Of a stretch of DNA of 64,000 bases, positions 10,526 through 23,181 are shown piece after piece; position 1 is the first letter of the stretch, and each line of letters opens with the position of its first letter. The DNA comes from Staphylococcus equorum. GTDB taxonomy: Bacteria > Bacillota > Bacilli > Staphylococcales > Staphylococcaceae. The stretch lies in contig NZ_CP118982.1 in NCBI RefSeq assembly GCF_029024965.1, positions 1,798,001-1,862,000 on the forward strand, read 5' to 3'. The notes beneath the pieces are model-generated. The model searched no databases. It was not told the DNA's origin and worked only from the letters and a program-made list of their open reading frames with translations. The position numbers and the translations under genes were made by a program.

Positions 10526-10570
10526 GATGAAGTAGGTGCATCAATTAAACTGATATCATCCTACTTCATT
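10526..10570 (-). promoter_or_regulatory. Long hairpin in the pdhB-pdhC gap
   Basis: ATGAAGTAGG (10527-10536) and CCTACTTCAT (10560-10569) are a perfect 10-bp inverted repeat with a partly self-complementary loop. It directly follows the pdhB stop in the direction of transcription. No T-run follows, so it does not look like a full terminator; an RNA processing or stabilising stem, or partial attenuator, is more likely. Confidence 0.55.
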
Positions 10571-10579
10571 AAATATATA

Positions 10580-11557
10580 TTAAAATTCTAAAGTTTCTTT
10601 CGCTTTTTCAATGATGTCATTTTTGTTTGGTAACCAAACATTTTCAGCCTGTGTAAACGGATAAACTGTATCTGCCGCTGCAACACGAGCGATTGGTGCT
10701 TCTAATGAAAGGATAGAGCGTTCTGCTAATTCAGAAACAACTGTTGCTCCAACACCCGCTTGACGTTGCGCTTCTTGTACTACTACAGCACGTCCTGTTT
10801 TTTCTACTGAAGCAACAAGTGTTTCGATATCGATTGGTTGAACAGTACGTAAGTCAATAACTTCTACTGAATAACCATCTTTTTCTAACTCTTCTGCTGC
10901 TTTTAATGATTCTTGCACCATTGCACCATATGCAATAAGTGTAATGTCATTACCTTCTTGTTTCACGCTTGCTTTACCAATTTCAATTGTGTACTCTTCT
11001 TCAGGTACTTCATCACGGAAAGAGCGGTATAATTTCATATGTTCTAAATATACAACCGGGTCATTACTTCTGATTGCTGAGATTAATAATCCTTTAGCAT
11101 CATATGGGTTAGACGGGATTACAACGTGTAAACCTGGTGATTGAGCTAAAAGACCTTCTAAGTTGTCAGCATGTAATTCTGGTGTATGAACGCCGCCACC
11201 AAATGGTGCACGAATAGTAACGGGTGATTGTTTAGAGTTACCAGAACGGAAACGCGTACGTGCAATTTGTCCTGCTATAGAGTCGAATACTTCAAATACA
11301 AATCCAAAGAATTGTACTTCCATTACTGGACGGTATCCTTGAGTAGATAAACCTAAAGCTAAACCACCAATACCAGATTCTGCTAAAGGTGTATCAAATA
11401 CACGGTCTTCACCGAATTCTTTTTGTAAACCTTCAGTTACACGGAAAACACCACCGTTAACACCGACGTCTTCACCGAAAAGTAAAACATTCTCATCGTT
11501 TTGTAATTCGGTTTTAAGCGCGTTGTTAATCGCTTGAACCATTGTCATTTGTGCCAT
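10580..11557 (-). CDS. pdhB: Pyruvate dehydrogenase E1 component, beta subunit
   Basis: 325 residues, standard length for E1-beta. It opens with [15 protein letters not shown] and contains [15 protein letters not shown] and [12 protein letters not shown]; a transketolase pyrimidine domain is followed by the C-terminal transketolase domain. It forms the alpha2beta2 thiamine-dependent E1 with PdhA, decarboxylating pyruvate. It starts three bases after pdhA. Confidence 0.97.
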   Translation of the reverse strand: MAQMTMVQAINNALKTELQNDENVLLFGEDVGVNGGVFRVTEGLQKEFGEDRVFDTPLAESGIGGLALGLSTQGYRPVMEVQFFGFVFEVFDSIAGQIARTRFRSGNSKQSPVTIRAPFGGGVHTPELHADNLEGLLAQSPGLHVVIPSNPYDAKGLLISAIRSNDPVVYLEHMKLYRSFRDEVPEEEYTIEIGKASVKQEGNDITLIAYGAMVQESLKAAEELEKDGYSVEVIDLRTVQPIDIETLVASVEKTGRAVVVQEAQRQAGVGATVVSELAERSILSLEAPIARVAAADTVYPFTQAENVWLPNKNDIIEKAKETLEF

Positions 11558-11560
11558 CGG

Positions 11561-12673
<1,113 letters not shown>

Positions 12674-12724
12674 TCAATTCACCATACCTTTCCCGTATAA
12701 TAGAAACTTATTTTATCCTTCAAT

Positions 12725-12753
12725 ATTGTACCACAAAACTGTTACACTGTTAA
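12725..12753 (-). promoter_or_regulatory. Candidate sigma-A promoter of pdhABCD
   Basis: On the minus strand, TTAACA (12748-12753), a 17-base spacer and TACAAT (12725-12730), about 52 bases upstream of the pdhA ATG. Both hexamers are near consensus. Confidence 0.55.
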
Positions 12754-12937
12754 ATAATTTGAAAAAGTTCTGTAATACTTACGACAAGTATAGTTTTTAA
12801 TCTGTACCACTGTTTTTCATGGCGCTGTACTATTTAAAAACTAAGTCGCTATAAAGTAATTCCCTTAAAATTGTAAGCGCCCTCATAACTTATGCTATAA
12901 CGTAGCAATTTAAAATTCAAATTTACCGCTTTATAAT

Positions 12938-13564
12938 TTAAGAAAGGTTATCTACATCTTCTTTTTCTTTGTTCACTTTATTCATTGCATCTGAGTATTT
13001 TTCAAATGCTTTATTCATGTTTTTATATGCTTTCGAAACTGCTTCTGCTTTTTTGTCTATTTGTTCTTGATTCACTTGATCACCTGAAGTATAGCCAAAC
13101 ATATCTTTTTCCTTATTCAAAATGTTTTTATATGCTTTGGCATATTCATCATGTGCTTTGTATTTATCTTTAAGCGCTTGATTCAATTGTGTCACTTCTT
13201 TTTTCTTATCATCATCACTTATATTATCGACATGCTTTTCAGCTTTTTCAAATTCTTTTTCTGAGTTATCTATAGCTTCTTCTTCTTTTTTAAATGTTTT
13301 TTCTCTTTCTTCAACATTGTCCACGACTTTTTTCGAAGTATCCTTCACTTCTGCTTGGTCTTTACCATTAATTTTCTCTACTAATTTTTGCTTGTCTTGT
13401 TCAAGACTATTTAACTTCTTCCCTACTGAAGACACAGGTTTCTCTTCATCAAATGCTTTTTGTACTTTTTCGTTATAATCTTCTATTTCACCTTTGTCTG
13501 TTGTACACCCCGCTACTAACATTGTAGAAGCGAGTATCGCACCGATGCTATACTTTAATTTCAT
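12938..13564 (-). CDS. YkyA-like putative cell-wall-binding lipoprotein
   Basis: 208 residues. A lipoprotein signal peptide ends in MLVAGC with the lipidated Cys at 20. The mature part is almost entirely helical and charged (Lys/Glu/Asp), consistent with coiled coil, as in the YkyA family. In B. subtilis ykyA also sits just before pdhA, which supports the assignment. It faces the same way as pdhA but is separated by about 260 bases containing a pdh promoter candidate. A membrane-anchored extracellular spacer or wall-binding role is plausible; the function is unproven. Confidence 0.75.
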   Translation of the reverse strand: MKLKYSIGAILASTMLVAGCTTDKGEIEDYNEKVQKAFDEEKPVSSVGKKLNSLEQDKQKLVEKINGKDQAEVKDTSKKVVDNVEEREKTFKKEEEAIDNSEKEFEKAEKHVDNISDDDKKKEVTQLNQALKDKYKAHDEYAKAYKNILNKEKDMFGYTSGDQVNQEQIDKKAEAVSKAYKNMNKAFEKYSDAMNKVNKEKEDVDNLS

Positions 13565-13690
13565 TTTTTGAGAAATCCTCCTTTATTTGTGTGTTATATT
13601 ATATAATATTTTATAAGAAATCAAATGTATCACTGTATTTTAAGCGTTAAACTTTGGTATATTTTATATTAAGGAAGGTGTATGAACAAA

Positions 13691-14242
13691 ATGATAACAA
13701 TGAAAGATATTATCCGAGATGGTCACCCAACACTTCGTGAAAAAGCAAAAGATGTAACAATACCGCTTTCTGACGAAGATCGTGAAACTTTAAAATCTAT
13801 GCGCGAATTTCTAATTAATAGTCAAGATGAAGAAACAGCTAATAAGTATGGACTTCGCTCAGGAGTAGGCCTTGCTGCTCCACAAATTAATATTGCAAAA
13901 AAAATGATAGCAGTCTATTTACCAGATGACGGTGATGGCAAAAGTTATGATTTAGCATTAGTTAACCCTAAAATCATGAGCCACAGTGTTCAAGAAGCAT
14001 ATTTACCAACTGGCGAAGGTTGTCTAAGTGTAGATGAAAACATTCCAGGACTCGTTCACCGTAAATATCGAATCACAGTAAAAGCAACAGATATAGATGG
14101 TAATGACGTAAAATTACGTTTAAAAGGTTATCCAGCTGTTGTCGTTCAACATGAGATAGACCATATTAATGGTGTAATGTTTTATGATCATATTGATCCA
14201 AATAATCCACTTACACCACATGAAGATGCAGTAGAAGTTTAA
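13691..14242 (+). CDS. def: Peptide deformylase
   Basis: 183 residues from the ATG at 13691. All three catalytic motifs are present: [14 protein letters not shown] (metal-binding Cys) and QHEIDH (metal-binding His pair and catalytic Glu). It removes the formyl group from nascent N-terminal methionine. An ATG at 13682 is also in frame and close to AAGGAAGG, but the start [16 protein letters not shown] corresponds to the usual staphylococcal N-terminus and length. The insert between motifs 1 and 2 marks a type 2 (Gram-positive) enzyme. Confidence 0.96.
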   Translation: MITMKDIIRDGHPTLREKAKDVTIPLSDEDRETLKSMREFLINSQDEETANKYGLRSGVGLAAPQINIAKKMIAVYLPDDGDGKSYDLALVNPKIMSHSVQEAYLPTGEGCLSVDENIPGLVHRKYRITVKATDIDGNDVKLRLKGYPAVVVQHEIDHINGVMFYDHIDPNNPLTPHEDAVEV

Positions 14243-14254
14243 TCTATTAAAAAT

Positions 14255-14304
14255 AAAATGCCGTTAGCACTTTGAGAATTTCTCATTAGCTAACGGCATT
14301 TTTT
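14255..14304. terminator. Bidirectional terminator after def
   Basis: A 14-bp perfect stem, AAAATGCCGTTAGC (14255-14268) with its complement at 14289-14302, flanked by A and T runs. It overlaps the stop codon of the convergent gene. Confidence 0.85.
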
Positions 14305-14575
14305 ACATAAAGTCATCTCTACGTTCAGTAAATGGTATATCTAATTTTTTAAGTTCTGTCTTTAAGTCGTTTAATTCTTTAATGTCTATAAATTCTGGAT
14401 CATGATTATGTTTGACGTAATTTTGATCGCCATTTACAGTATCAATTATTTCATTATAATTAAAAAACATGATTACTTGTTCTGTACGGATTTCAAAAGT
14501 TATATCTTGAAATATTTTATCGTGTCGTTTTTTTTCTCTTTTAACATCTTCTATAATTCTTTTTACTCGATCCAT
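14303..14575 (-). CDS. Small conserved-looking hypothetical protein
   Basis: 90 residues from the ATG at 14575, preceded by TAAGGGTGAT; a GTG three codons earlier is less well placed. It is a soluble, highly charged protein starting MDRVKRIIEDVKREKKRHDK, with a central aromatic stretch (EQVIMFFNYNEI) and a C-terminal half rich in Asp/Glu/Lys. I do not recognise a domain. The codon use and ribosome site look real, and its stop lies within the def terminator. It is the only gene between def and the rpoY leader. Confidence 0.7.
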   Translation of the reverse strand: MDRVKRIIEDVKREKKRHDKIFQDITFEIRTEQVIMFFNYNEIIDTVNGDQNYVKHNHDPEFIDIKELNDLKTELKKLDIPFTERRDDFM

Positions 14576-14883
14576 TTCTATCACCCTTACCCATCTATCA
14601 TTTCTATAATTAATAATAACTCCCTTTCATCATAATTAACTTTCAACGTGCACTCAAGTTTTATGATAATTTTTTGCAGCTTTTTTACATAACTAAAGAT
14701 TTGATTTTGCAGATTAAATATTAATTATAATAAAAATGAAATTATTTGTACTTATTAAAAGAGGTACTAAAGATAAAACTGCTTTATTTATTCTACTACA
14801 TCATGTAAAATGAGAAATAACTGAAAACATATGAATCATAGTGTTTGTAGTTTTCTAAACGAACGAACTGAAGATCTCCCTAG
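14576..14883. other. AT-rich intergenic region, no gene seen
   Basis: About 300 AT-rich bases ahead of the rpoY leader. The longest plausible reading frame (25 codons from 14736) has no ribosome site. Promoters for the flanking divergent genes probably lie here but I could not choose a convincing pair. Confidence 0.4.
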
Positions 14884-14884
14884 A

Positions 14885-14912
14885 AACATACTAAGCAAAA
14901 AACTAGTATGTT
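14885..14912 (+). promoter_or_regulatory. Hairpin in the rpoY-rnjA upstream region
   Basis: AACATACTA (14885-14893) and TAGTATGTT (14904-14912) are perfect 9-bp inverted repeats with a 10-base A-rich loop, followed by a T/A-rich run. It is either a weak terminator or leader structure; no gene precedes it on this strand within 600 bases. Confidence 0.4.
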
Positions 14913-14990
14913 CTATTTATATACAGTATTAGTGTCCATGCATAATTAGAAGTGCAGTTAATTTCAAATAACCAATGGGTACTTCAAACT

Positions 14991-15017
14991 TTTATATTAC
15001 TAGGGTTTTAATATAAA
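14991..15017 (+). promoter_or_regulatory. Second inverted repeat upstream of rpoY
   Basis: TTTATATTA (14991-14999) and TAATATAAA (15009-15017) with a 9-base loop, ending about 25 bases before the rpoY ribosome site. It may be an operator or leader hairpin. It is AT-only in the arms, so thermal stability as RNA is low. Confidence 0.3.
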
Positions 15018-15058
15018 AAATTAAAAATCAAACATGATTTTAGGAGGAAATATATAAA

Positions 15059-17130
<2,072 letters not shown>

Positions 17131-17137
17131 GTCTTAT

Positions 17138-17178
17138 AAACAGTCCACACATTGTCAAAACAATGTGTGGACTGTTTT
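17138..17178 (+). terminator. rnjA terminator
   Basis: An 18-bp perfect stem, AAACAGTCCACACATTGT (17138-17155), with a 4-base loop and its complement at 17160-17177. Confidence 0.88.
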
Positions 17179-17180
17179 GC

Positions 17181-17433
17181 TATGACTAATCTATTTCATA
17201 AAAACTGAACATTTTACTACATAAAAGCAATTCCATAATTTCTACTGCTTAACATAGCACTTTTTAACCCTTTTACCATTTATTAACACACCTCGTTTAA
17301 TTAATAGTATTTTTATGTGGTTTTGAACTAATAATCTTTATTAAAGTTGAATACTTGTTTATTTCTTTAGCTGTTATATCGATGTTATTTTCATATTCAT
17401 TCAATTGTATTTTTAAGCATTCAAACAGTTCAA
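17181..17433 (-). other. Gene-poor region with possible gene remnants
   Basis: No convincing gene. On the minus strand an open stretch of about 45 codons with no start (reading ELFECLKIQLNEYENNIDIT and onward) ends in a stop. It is followed by GAGGTG and a 20-codon frame (17217-17279) starting MVKGLKSAML. These may be the eroded ends of a lost gene pair or chance AT-rich reading frames. Confidence 0.25.
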
Positions 17434-17492
17434 CTGGTGGGAGTGAGACAGAAATCTAATTTTTCTAACAAGATTTCGTCGTCCCAGCCCAG
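17434..17492. repeat. Dispersed GGGAG..GACAGAAAT hairpin repeat, copy 2
   Basis: An imperfect hairpin: GGGAGTGAGACAGAAATCT pairs with AGATTTCGTCGTCCCAGCCC across an AT loop. It shares the GACAGAAATC core with the pdhD terminator repeat near 7650. This kind of intergenic element is common in staphylococcal genomes; its role is unclear. Confidence 0.6.
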
Positions 17493-17646
17493 CAAAGTTA
17501 ACTAGAAAATGGAATACAAAAACTTCAACTCTTGCATAAGAACCACTTTCCTTCATAAATGAAGTAGTATTTCTTTAAAAGATTGATAAAAGCGCATTTT
17601 CAGTTCAGTCAGCCACTGACACTGCCAATATAATAATCGAAATAAT

Positions 17647-17679
17647 AAAAAGAAGCCTCCAATTTTGGAGACTTCTTCA
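17647..17679 (-). terminator. ktrA terminator
   Basis: AGAAG-CTCCAA type stem (17651-17677). On the minus strand the sequence GGAGGCTTCTTTTTATT follows the loop. Confidence 0.8.
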
Positions 17680-17690
17680 ATATTACATTG

Positions 17691-18350
17691 TTAGCGAACT
17701 ACTTTTTTCTCAAAACGATTTAAGTCATTATCATGCCCTATCATAATTAATATATCACCGATTTCAATACTAATATTAGGATCAGGAGAAACTAAAATTT
17801 CTTTACCTCTTTTTATAGCAATAATACTTATCCCGAATTGTGCTCGAATATCTAATTCTATAATGGTTTGGCCAGCCATTTTTTCGCTCGCTTTAATCTC
17901 TACAATTGAATGTTCATCTGCAAGTTCTAAATAATCTAACACACTTGCACTTGCGACATTGTGAGCGATTCTTCTTCCCATATCTCTTTCTGGATGGACA
18001 ACTGTATCCGCACCAATTTTATTCAAAATTTTTGCGTGATAATCATTTTGCGCTTTAGCTGTTACTTTCTTAACACCTAACTCTTTTAAAATTAGCGTTG
18101 TTAATGTACTTGATTGTATATTCTCACCTATTGCTACGATAACGTGATCAAAATTTCTGATGCCTAAACTTTTCATAACAGCTTCATCTGTTGTATCAGC
18201 AATGACAGCATGTGTGGCAATATCACTATATTCATTTACACGTGCTTCATTCATATCAATTGCCATAACATCCATATCTAATGCATTAAGTTCTCTTACT
18301 ATACTGCCACCGAATCGACCTAAGCCGATAACCACATACTCTTTGTCCAT
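17691..18350 (-). CDS. ktrA: Ktr potassium uptake regulatory subunit
   Basis: 219 residues. The N-terminal RCK/TrkA-N Rossmann domain has nucleotide-binding GLGRFG at 8-13 and the acidic end of strand 2 in MAIDMNEARV. The RCK_C (TrkA-C) domain covers about 135-219. KtrA octamers gate the KtrB/KtrD potassium channel in response to ATP/ADP; in S. aureus the RCK_C domain binds c-di-AMP. The ATG at 18350 follows TTGGAGG; a longer frame upstream lacks a ribosome site. No ktrB or ktrD is present nearby, as is usual in staphylococci. Confidence 0.93.
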   Translation of the reverse strand: MDKEYVVIGLGRFGGSIVRELNALDMDVMAIDMNEARVNEYSDIATHAVIADTTDEAVMKSLGIRNFDHVIVAIGENIQSSTLTTLILKELGVKKVTAKAQNDYHAKILNKIGADTVVHPERDMGRRIAHNVASASVLDYLELADEHSIVEIKASEKMAGQTIIELDIRAQFGISIIAIKRGKEILVSPDPNISIEIGDILIMIGHDNDLNRFEKKVVR

Positions 18351-18448
18351 ATGCGTCCTCCAATTTAAAAAATCACGGATAAGATAGCTACTCATCAGCC
18401 TAAGCAAGCGAATGAATAACTATCATTACCTCATTTTAAAAAATTTAT

Positions 18449-19465
18449 TTATTTTTTTCCTTCAACATAATCTTTGTCGAAAACAAATAATCTTAATAAT
18501 AATATTAACGATGGAATGAGTAAAAGTAAACCTAAAACAAATGCAATAATTAAAGCAATGGCCATGTTACTATTAACGACACCTTCATCTATACGAACAT
18601 ATGGGTATAAGATGTATGGCATTTTGCTGGCGCCATATCCGAAAAATGCAAATGCCATTTGTAGTATAACAAGGATAAATGCAAATCCGTGCCATTTTTT
18701 TATTAATGTAAGTACCATGACACCTATAAAGCTTATAAAGCTTAGTAGGAACATCCACCAATAATCAGTTACTGCGCTTAAGAAATGCGCTTCGTTTTGT
18801 AGTCTTAACGATACAAATACGAATAATGAAATTGCGATCATCGGCGGTCCCCAGAACAAGAACCAATATCTTAATAAATCATATGCTGGTTTATCTTTAG
18901 CTTTTGAAGCATAGTACGTAAGGAAGCCTGAAGAAATATATAGCACTGATATAACGGCTAAGAATACGACAGACCATGAATAAGGACTCAAGGCTAATTC
19001 AAGCCAGTTCAAATCTATATTATCACCTGAACCTGTAATAAAGCCCCCTTCTGATATTGTTAGCGTTGTAGCAAGCGCAGCTGGAATAAACAATCCTGAC
19101 AAGCCGTACATTGCTAACCAAATGAGTTTTGAATCAGGTCCATAATTTTCAAATGCGTAAAAACTACCTCTAATTGTTAGTAATATTAATGCAATTGAAG
19201 CTGGTACGAGTAGTACGGTACCAAAGTATTTCGCTGCATCAGGGAAAAAACCTACGATGCCAACGAAAAAGAATACAAAGAATACGTTTGTTACTTCCCA
19301 CACAGGATTTAAATAACGACCTATTAAATGGTTAATTTGTTTATCTTGTTTAGTCACTTTTGCGTGAAGTGTAAAGAACCCAGCACCAAAATCAATAGAG
19401 GCGATAATAATATAAGAGAATAAGAATATTCCAAGTACTGTAATACCTATATAAGCAAATATCAT
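18449..19465 (-). CDS. cydB: Cytochrome bd quinol oxidase subunit II
   Basis: 338 residues with about eight to nine membrane segments, matching the CydB family. Its ATG overlaps the cydA stop by one base. With CydA it forms the high-affinity bd oxidase that works at low oxygen. The cydC/cydD exporter genes are not adjacent. Confidence 0.94.
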   Translation of the reverse strand: MIFAYIGITVLGIFLFSYIIIASIDFGAGFFTLHAKVTKQDKQINHLIGRYLNPVWEVTNVFFVFFFVGIVGFFPDAAKYFGTVLLVPASIALILLTIRGSFYAFENYGPDSKLIWLAMYGLSGLFIPAALATTLTISEGGFITGSGDNIDLNWLELALSPYSWSVVFLAVISVLYISSGFLTYYASKAKDKPAYDLLRYWFLFWGPPMIAISLFVFVSLRLQNEAHFLSAVTDYWWMFLLSFISFIGVMVLTLIKKWHGFAFILVILQMAFAFFGYGASKMPYILYPYVRIDEGVVNSNMAIALIIAFVLGLLLLIPSLILLLRLFVFDKDYVEGKK

Positions 19466-20817
19466 TACTCATCACCTCTTTCTGGTGTATTTTCTTCTAC
19501 ATCTTTATATGTTGGTTTATTACTGAACATCCGAATTAATACATATGCGGTAGTCACGATTAATATTATATATAAGATACCGAATAATATTGTCACGAGT
19601 GTTAAACCACCTGCTTGAGTTGCAGCATCAGCTACTTTAAGGTAGCCACGAACCAACCATGGTTGACGACCTTGTTCAGTTAAGAACCACCCAGCTTCTA
19701 TTGCAATCATTGCTGCTGGTCCAGTTAACAATGCACCATACAACATTGGTTTTGAATAAGTGAATTTGCGTAACTTCTTAAATATAAGTGTTAATATAAA
19801 CGCACCTGATATAATCAAGCAGAATACACCCATAGAAACCATAATATCAAAGTAATAGTGTACAATCATCGGTGGATGCAGTTCTTCTGGAAACTCATTT
19901 AATCCTTTTACTTCTGTGTCTGTATTATTATCAGCCAAGAAACTGAGTATGCCAGGTATTTTTATGGCACCGGATACTTCTTGTGTTTCTTCATCTAAAC
20001 TACCAAAGAATATTAAATCTGCATTGGACTCTGTTTCAAAGTGCCATTCATAAGCAGCAAGTTTTTCTGGTTGCTCTTGATGTAGAAACTTAGCTGATAA
20101 ATCTCCAGCTAACATAGAACCTAAAGTAAATACTACGCCAAGAATCATCGTTAGTTTCAATGCTTTTTTATGATATTCTGTGTCTTTTTTGAATTTATTT
20201 TTCAATAATTTAAATGCAGCAATTGCAGCAAGTACAAATGCCATCGTCATAAGTGCTGTAGCAACAACGTGGAATGATCTAATTAAGAATGATTCGTTAA
20301 ACATTGCTGCCCAAGGTTGGACGTTAACCATTTTCCCATCCTTCATTTCAAAGCCAGCTGGTGTATTCATAAATGAATTGACCGCTGTAATGAAGAATGC
20401 TGAGAATGTACCACCTATAATGACAGGAATACTAATAAGGAAATGAGTCCATTTACTCTTAAATCTATCCCATGTATATAAATAAATACTTAAGAAAATT
20501 GCTTCAAAGAAGAAAGCAAATGTTTCCATAAATAATGGTAATGCAATAACATGACCGCCCATTTGCATAAAGGTTGGCCATAATAGTGATAATTGCAGTC
20601 CAATAATTGTTCCTGTCACAACACCAACAGCTACCGTAATGGTATATCCTTTAGACCATCTTTTGGCTAATGTTATATATTTTGGATCATTTCTTTTTAT
20701 ACCTAAAAATTCAGCAACAGCAAACATTAATGGCACGCCCACACCAATCGTTGCGAATATGATATGAACCGCGAGTGTCATCGCAGTTAAAAAACGGGCT
20801 AATTCAACTGAATCCAT
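19465..20817 (-). CDS. cydA: Cytochrome bd quinol oxidase subunit I
   Basis: 450 residues from the ATG at 20817, which follows AAAGGTGATATT; a longer in-frame extension is not supported. The N-terminus MDSVELARFLTAMTLAVH includes the conserved haem-ligand His18. GRQPWLVRG near the C-terminal end of the quinol region is typical. The short Q loop fits Gram-positive CydA. It is directly preceded by a Rex box and a TATAAT -10, so induction under reduced NADH/NAD+ conditions is expected. Confidence 0.95.
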   Translation of the reverse strand: MDSVELARFLTAMTLAVHIIFATIGVGVPLMFAVAEFLGIKRNDPKYITLAKRWSKGYTITVAVGVVTGTIIGLQLSLLWPTFMQMGGHVIALPLFMETFAFFFEAIFLSIYLYTWDRFKSKWTHFLISIPVIIGGTFSAFFITAVNSFMNTPAGFEMKDGKMVNVQPWAAMFNESFLIRSFHVVATALMTMAFVLAAIAAFKLLKNKFKKDTEYHKKALKLTMILGVVFTLGSMLAGDLSAKFLHQEQPEKLAAYEWHFETESNADLIFFGSLDEETQEVSGAIKIPGILSFLADNNTDTEVKGLNEFPEELHPPMIVHYYFDIMVSMGVFCLIISGAFILTLIFKKLRKFTYSKPMLYGALLTGPAAMIAIEAGWFLTEQGRQPWLVRGYLKVADAATQAGGLTLVTILFGILYIILIVTTAYVLIRMFSNKPTYKDVEENTPERGDE

Positions 20818-20838
20818 AATATCACCTTTTTTATTTAT

Positions 20839-20856
20839 TTGTGACAAAAATCACAA
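20839..20856 (-). promoter_or_regulatory. Rex operator of cydAB
   Basis: TTGTGACAAAAATCACAA is a perfect inverted repeat in the TTGTGA-N6-TCACAA Rex consensus. It lies 22-39 bases upstream of cydA and about 10 bases downstream of a TATAAT -10 element (20866-20871), where a bound repressor would block transcription. Confidence 0.85.
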
Positions 20857-20865
20857 CGTTCATTC

Positions 20866-20871
20866 ATTATA
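20866..20871 (-). promoter_or_regulatory. -10 element of cydAB
   Basis: TATAAT on the minus strand, about 49 bases upstream of the cydA ATG. No good -35 hexamer is visible, which suggests a weak promoter or one that needs an activator. Confidence 0.5.
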
Positions 20872-21019
20872 AACTGCTTTACGTTGTATTGAAATAAGTT
20901 GCGTTCAAAATATAGTGACAAATTAATGACCACTTGCATGTAAGTCAAAGATTTGTAATAATTTAAAAAGTTTCTTATATTAAAGTATATCGAATTTAAA
21001 ATAGGAAGGACGAGTTTTA

Positions 21020-21250
21020 ATGGATAAAATAATAATTTATACGCAAAATGAATGCCCACCTTGTACTTTCATAAAAAACTATTTGTCAGATAAAGGCGTC
21101 TCATATAGCGAAAAAAACATCTCAAATTCCCAATATAGAAATGAAATGATAGACTATGATGCTTTCGCTACACCTTTTATCTTGTTGAATAATGAGCCAA
21201 TGTACCAAATTGACATTGATAAAATCAACCACACTTTAAATATAGAATAG
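21020..21250 (+). CDS. Glutaredoxin-like thiol-disulfide protein
   Basis: 76 residues with a thioredoxin-fold layout: an N-terminal strand IIIYT, the redox motif CPPC at Cys12-Cys15 and the cis-proline segment ATPFILL. Size and motif fit NrdH/glutaredoxin-like proteins. It lies between the divergent cydA and convergent ptsI. GGAAGG precedes the ATG. The electron donor and target are unknown; many staphylococci lack glutathione, so bacillithiol or thioredoxin reductase may reduce it. Confidence 0.82.
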   Translation: MDKIIIYTQNECPPCTFIKNYLSDKGVSYSEKNISNSQYRNEMIDYDAFATPFILLNNEPMYQIDIDKINHTLNIE

Positions 21251-21400
21251 TTATCAACCAATGTAGCCATTCTACATTTGAATTAGTAAATCTTTCACTT
21301 TCTAAACTATATGATTTTTAGTGTTATTACAAAGTTACTGTTTAACAACATGAAATGACTTATTACGTTAATTCTAATTTTTTTGAATTTATAGCAAAAT

Positions 21401-21444
21401 AAAAAAGCTGATAGCCCCACTATAAATGGTCTATCAGCTTTTTT
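21401..21444. terminator. Bidirectional terminator between glutaredoxin gene and ptsI
   Basis: AAAAAAGCTGATAG (21401-21414) and CTATCAGCTTTTTT (21431-21444) form a perfect stem with A and T runs on both sides. Confidence 0.85.
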
Positions 21445-21464
21445 CGAACTCAAATGTTCAATTA

Positions 21465-23180
21465 TTATTTAGCATATTGCTCAACTAGTTCTTGTACTTC
21501 TTCAGATGTTGCACAATTAATTGCTCTTTGTGACAATTCTTCCATTTCATTTTGGCTTAAACCTTTGATTTGACGACGGGCTTTAAGCACTGATGTAGCA
21601 CTCATTGAAAATTCATCTAATCCTAAGCCTAATAATAATGGAATAGCGATTTCGTCGCCTGCCATTTCGCCACACATACCAGTCCATTTACCTTCTTTAT
21701 GTGATGCTTCGATCACTTGTTTTACTAAACGTAAAATTGAAGGATTGTATGGTTGATACAAGTAAGAAACGCGTTCAGACATGCGGTCAGCCGCCATTGT
21801 ATATTGAATTAAATCATTTGTTCCTATACTGAAGAAATCAACTTCTTTTGCGAAGACATCTGCTAATGCAGCAGTTGAAGGAATTTCAACCATGATACCT
21901 AATTCAATATCATCAGAAACATCTGTACCTTCTTGTTTTAAGTTTTCTTTTTCTTCAAGTAATAATGCTTTAGCATCACGGAACTCATTGATTGTTGCAA
22001 CCATTGGGAACATGATATTTAATTTACCGTAAACAGATGCACGTAATAATGCACGAAGTTGTGGTCTAAAAATATCAGGTTGGTCTAAACATAAACGAAT
22101 CGCACGATAACCTAAGAATGGATTCATTTCTTCAGGTAAATTTAGATATGGTAACTCTTTATCGCCACCGATATCTAATGTACGTACAACAACACGTTTA
22201 TCTTCCATCGTTTCTAGAACTTTTTTATAAGCTTCGAATTGTTCATCCTCAGTAGGCATTTCATCTCTACCCATATATAAAAATTCCGTACGATATAAAC
22301 CAATACCTTCTGCACCATTTTCAATAACACCTGTTAAATCATTAGGTGTACCGATGTTTGCAGCTAATTCAGCATGTTTACCATCAATTGTTTTTGTTTC
22401 TTCATTGCGTAATTTTTGTAATTCCTTTTTATCTTCGAAGAAACGTTCACGCTTATTTTCATAAGCGATTACTTCATCATCTGTAGGATCAATAATTACT
22501 TCGCCTGTTAATCCGTCAACGATAATCATATCGCCTTGTTTAACGTCTTCAGTAATAGATTTTGTACCTACAACCGCAGGTATTTCTAAAGAACGGCTCA
22601 TAATTGCTGAGTGTGATGTTCTTCCACCAATATTTGTTACAAAGCCTTGTACGAATTCTTTATTTAACTGAGCAGTATCTGAAGGCGTTAAATCGTTTCC
22701 AATTATAACAACGCTTTCATCAATGATACTAGGATTTGGTAACTCTACACCTAAAATATGTGCTAACACACGTTTAGAAACGTCACGGATATCAGCAGCA
22801 CGTTCTTTCATGTATTCATTATCCATATTTTCAAATATAGTAATGAATTGTCCAGTTACTTCAGATAATGCAGTTGGTGCGTTAACTTGGTCATTTTTAA
22901 TCTTGTCTTCAATCGGTTGAATTAACTCTGGATCATCTAAAACTAATAAATGAGCATCAAAAATCGCTGCTTTATCAGCACCTAGATTTTTTTCAGCATT
23001 ATTTCTTATTTTTGTTAACTCAACTTTAGATGTTTCGATGGCGTCATTGAACTTAGCAATTTCAGCGTCGATATCTGTAATCTTTTCACTATTATATGAA
23101 AGATCTGGTTCAACTAATAAATATGCTTTAGCAATAGCTACACCATCAGATGCAGCAATGCCATTTATATAGTTAGTCAT
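21465..23180 (-). CDS. ptsI: PTS enzyme I
   Basis: 571 residues. The phospho-accepting His190 lies in [10 protein letters not shown]; the C-terminal PEP-binding barrel includes [17 protein letters not shown] and GMCGEMAG. It transfers phosphate from PEP to HPr, the first step of sugar uptake by the PTS. It starts one base after ptsH ends. Confidence 0.97.
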   Translation of the reverse strand: MTNYINGIAASDGVAIAKAYLLVEPDLSYNSEKITDIDAEIAKFNDAIETSKVELTKIRNNAEKNLGADKAAIFDAHLLVLDDPELIQPIEDKIKNDQVNAPTALSEVTGQFITIFENMDNEYMKERAADIRDVSKRVLAHILGVELPNPSIIDESVVIIGNDLTPSDTAQLNKEFVQGFVTNIGGRTSHSAIMSRSLEIPAVVGTKSITEDVKQGDMIIVDGLTGEVIIDPTDDEVIAYENKRERFFEDKKELQKLRNEETKTIDGKHAELAANIGTPNDLTGVIENGAEGIGLYRTEFLYMGRDEMPTEDEQFEAYKKVLETMEDKRVVVRTLDIGGDKELPYLNLPEEMNPFLGYRAIRLCLDQPDIFRPQLRALLRASVYGKLNIMFPMVATINEFRDAKALLLEEKENLKQEGTDVSDDIELGIMVEIPSTAALADVFAKEVDFFSIGTNDLIQYTMAADRMSERVSYLYQPYNPSILRLVKQVIEASHKEGKWTGMCGEMAGDEIAIPLLLGLGLDEFSMSATSVLKARRQIKGLSQNEMEELSQRAINCATSEEVQELVEQYAK

Positions 23181-23181
23181 A

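Noticed and set aside
14736..14813. A 25-codon frame (MKLFVLIKRGTK and onward) ahead of rpoY
   Set aside because: No ribosome site, no promoter and composition like the AT-rich background.
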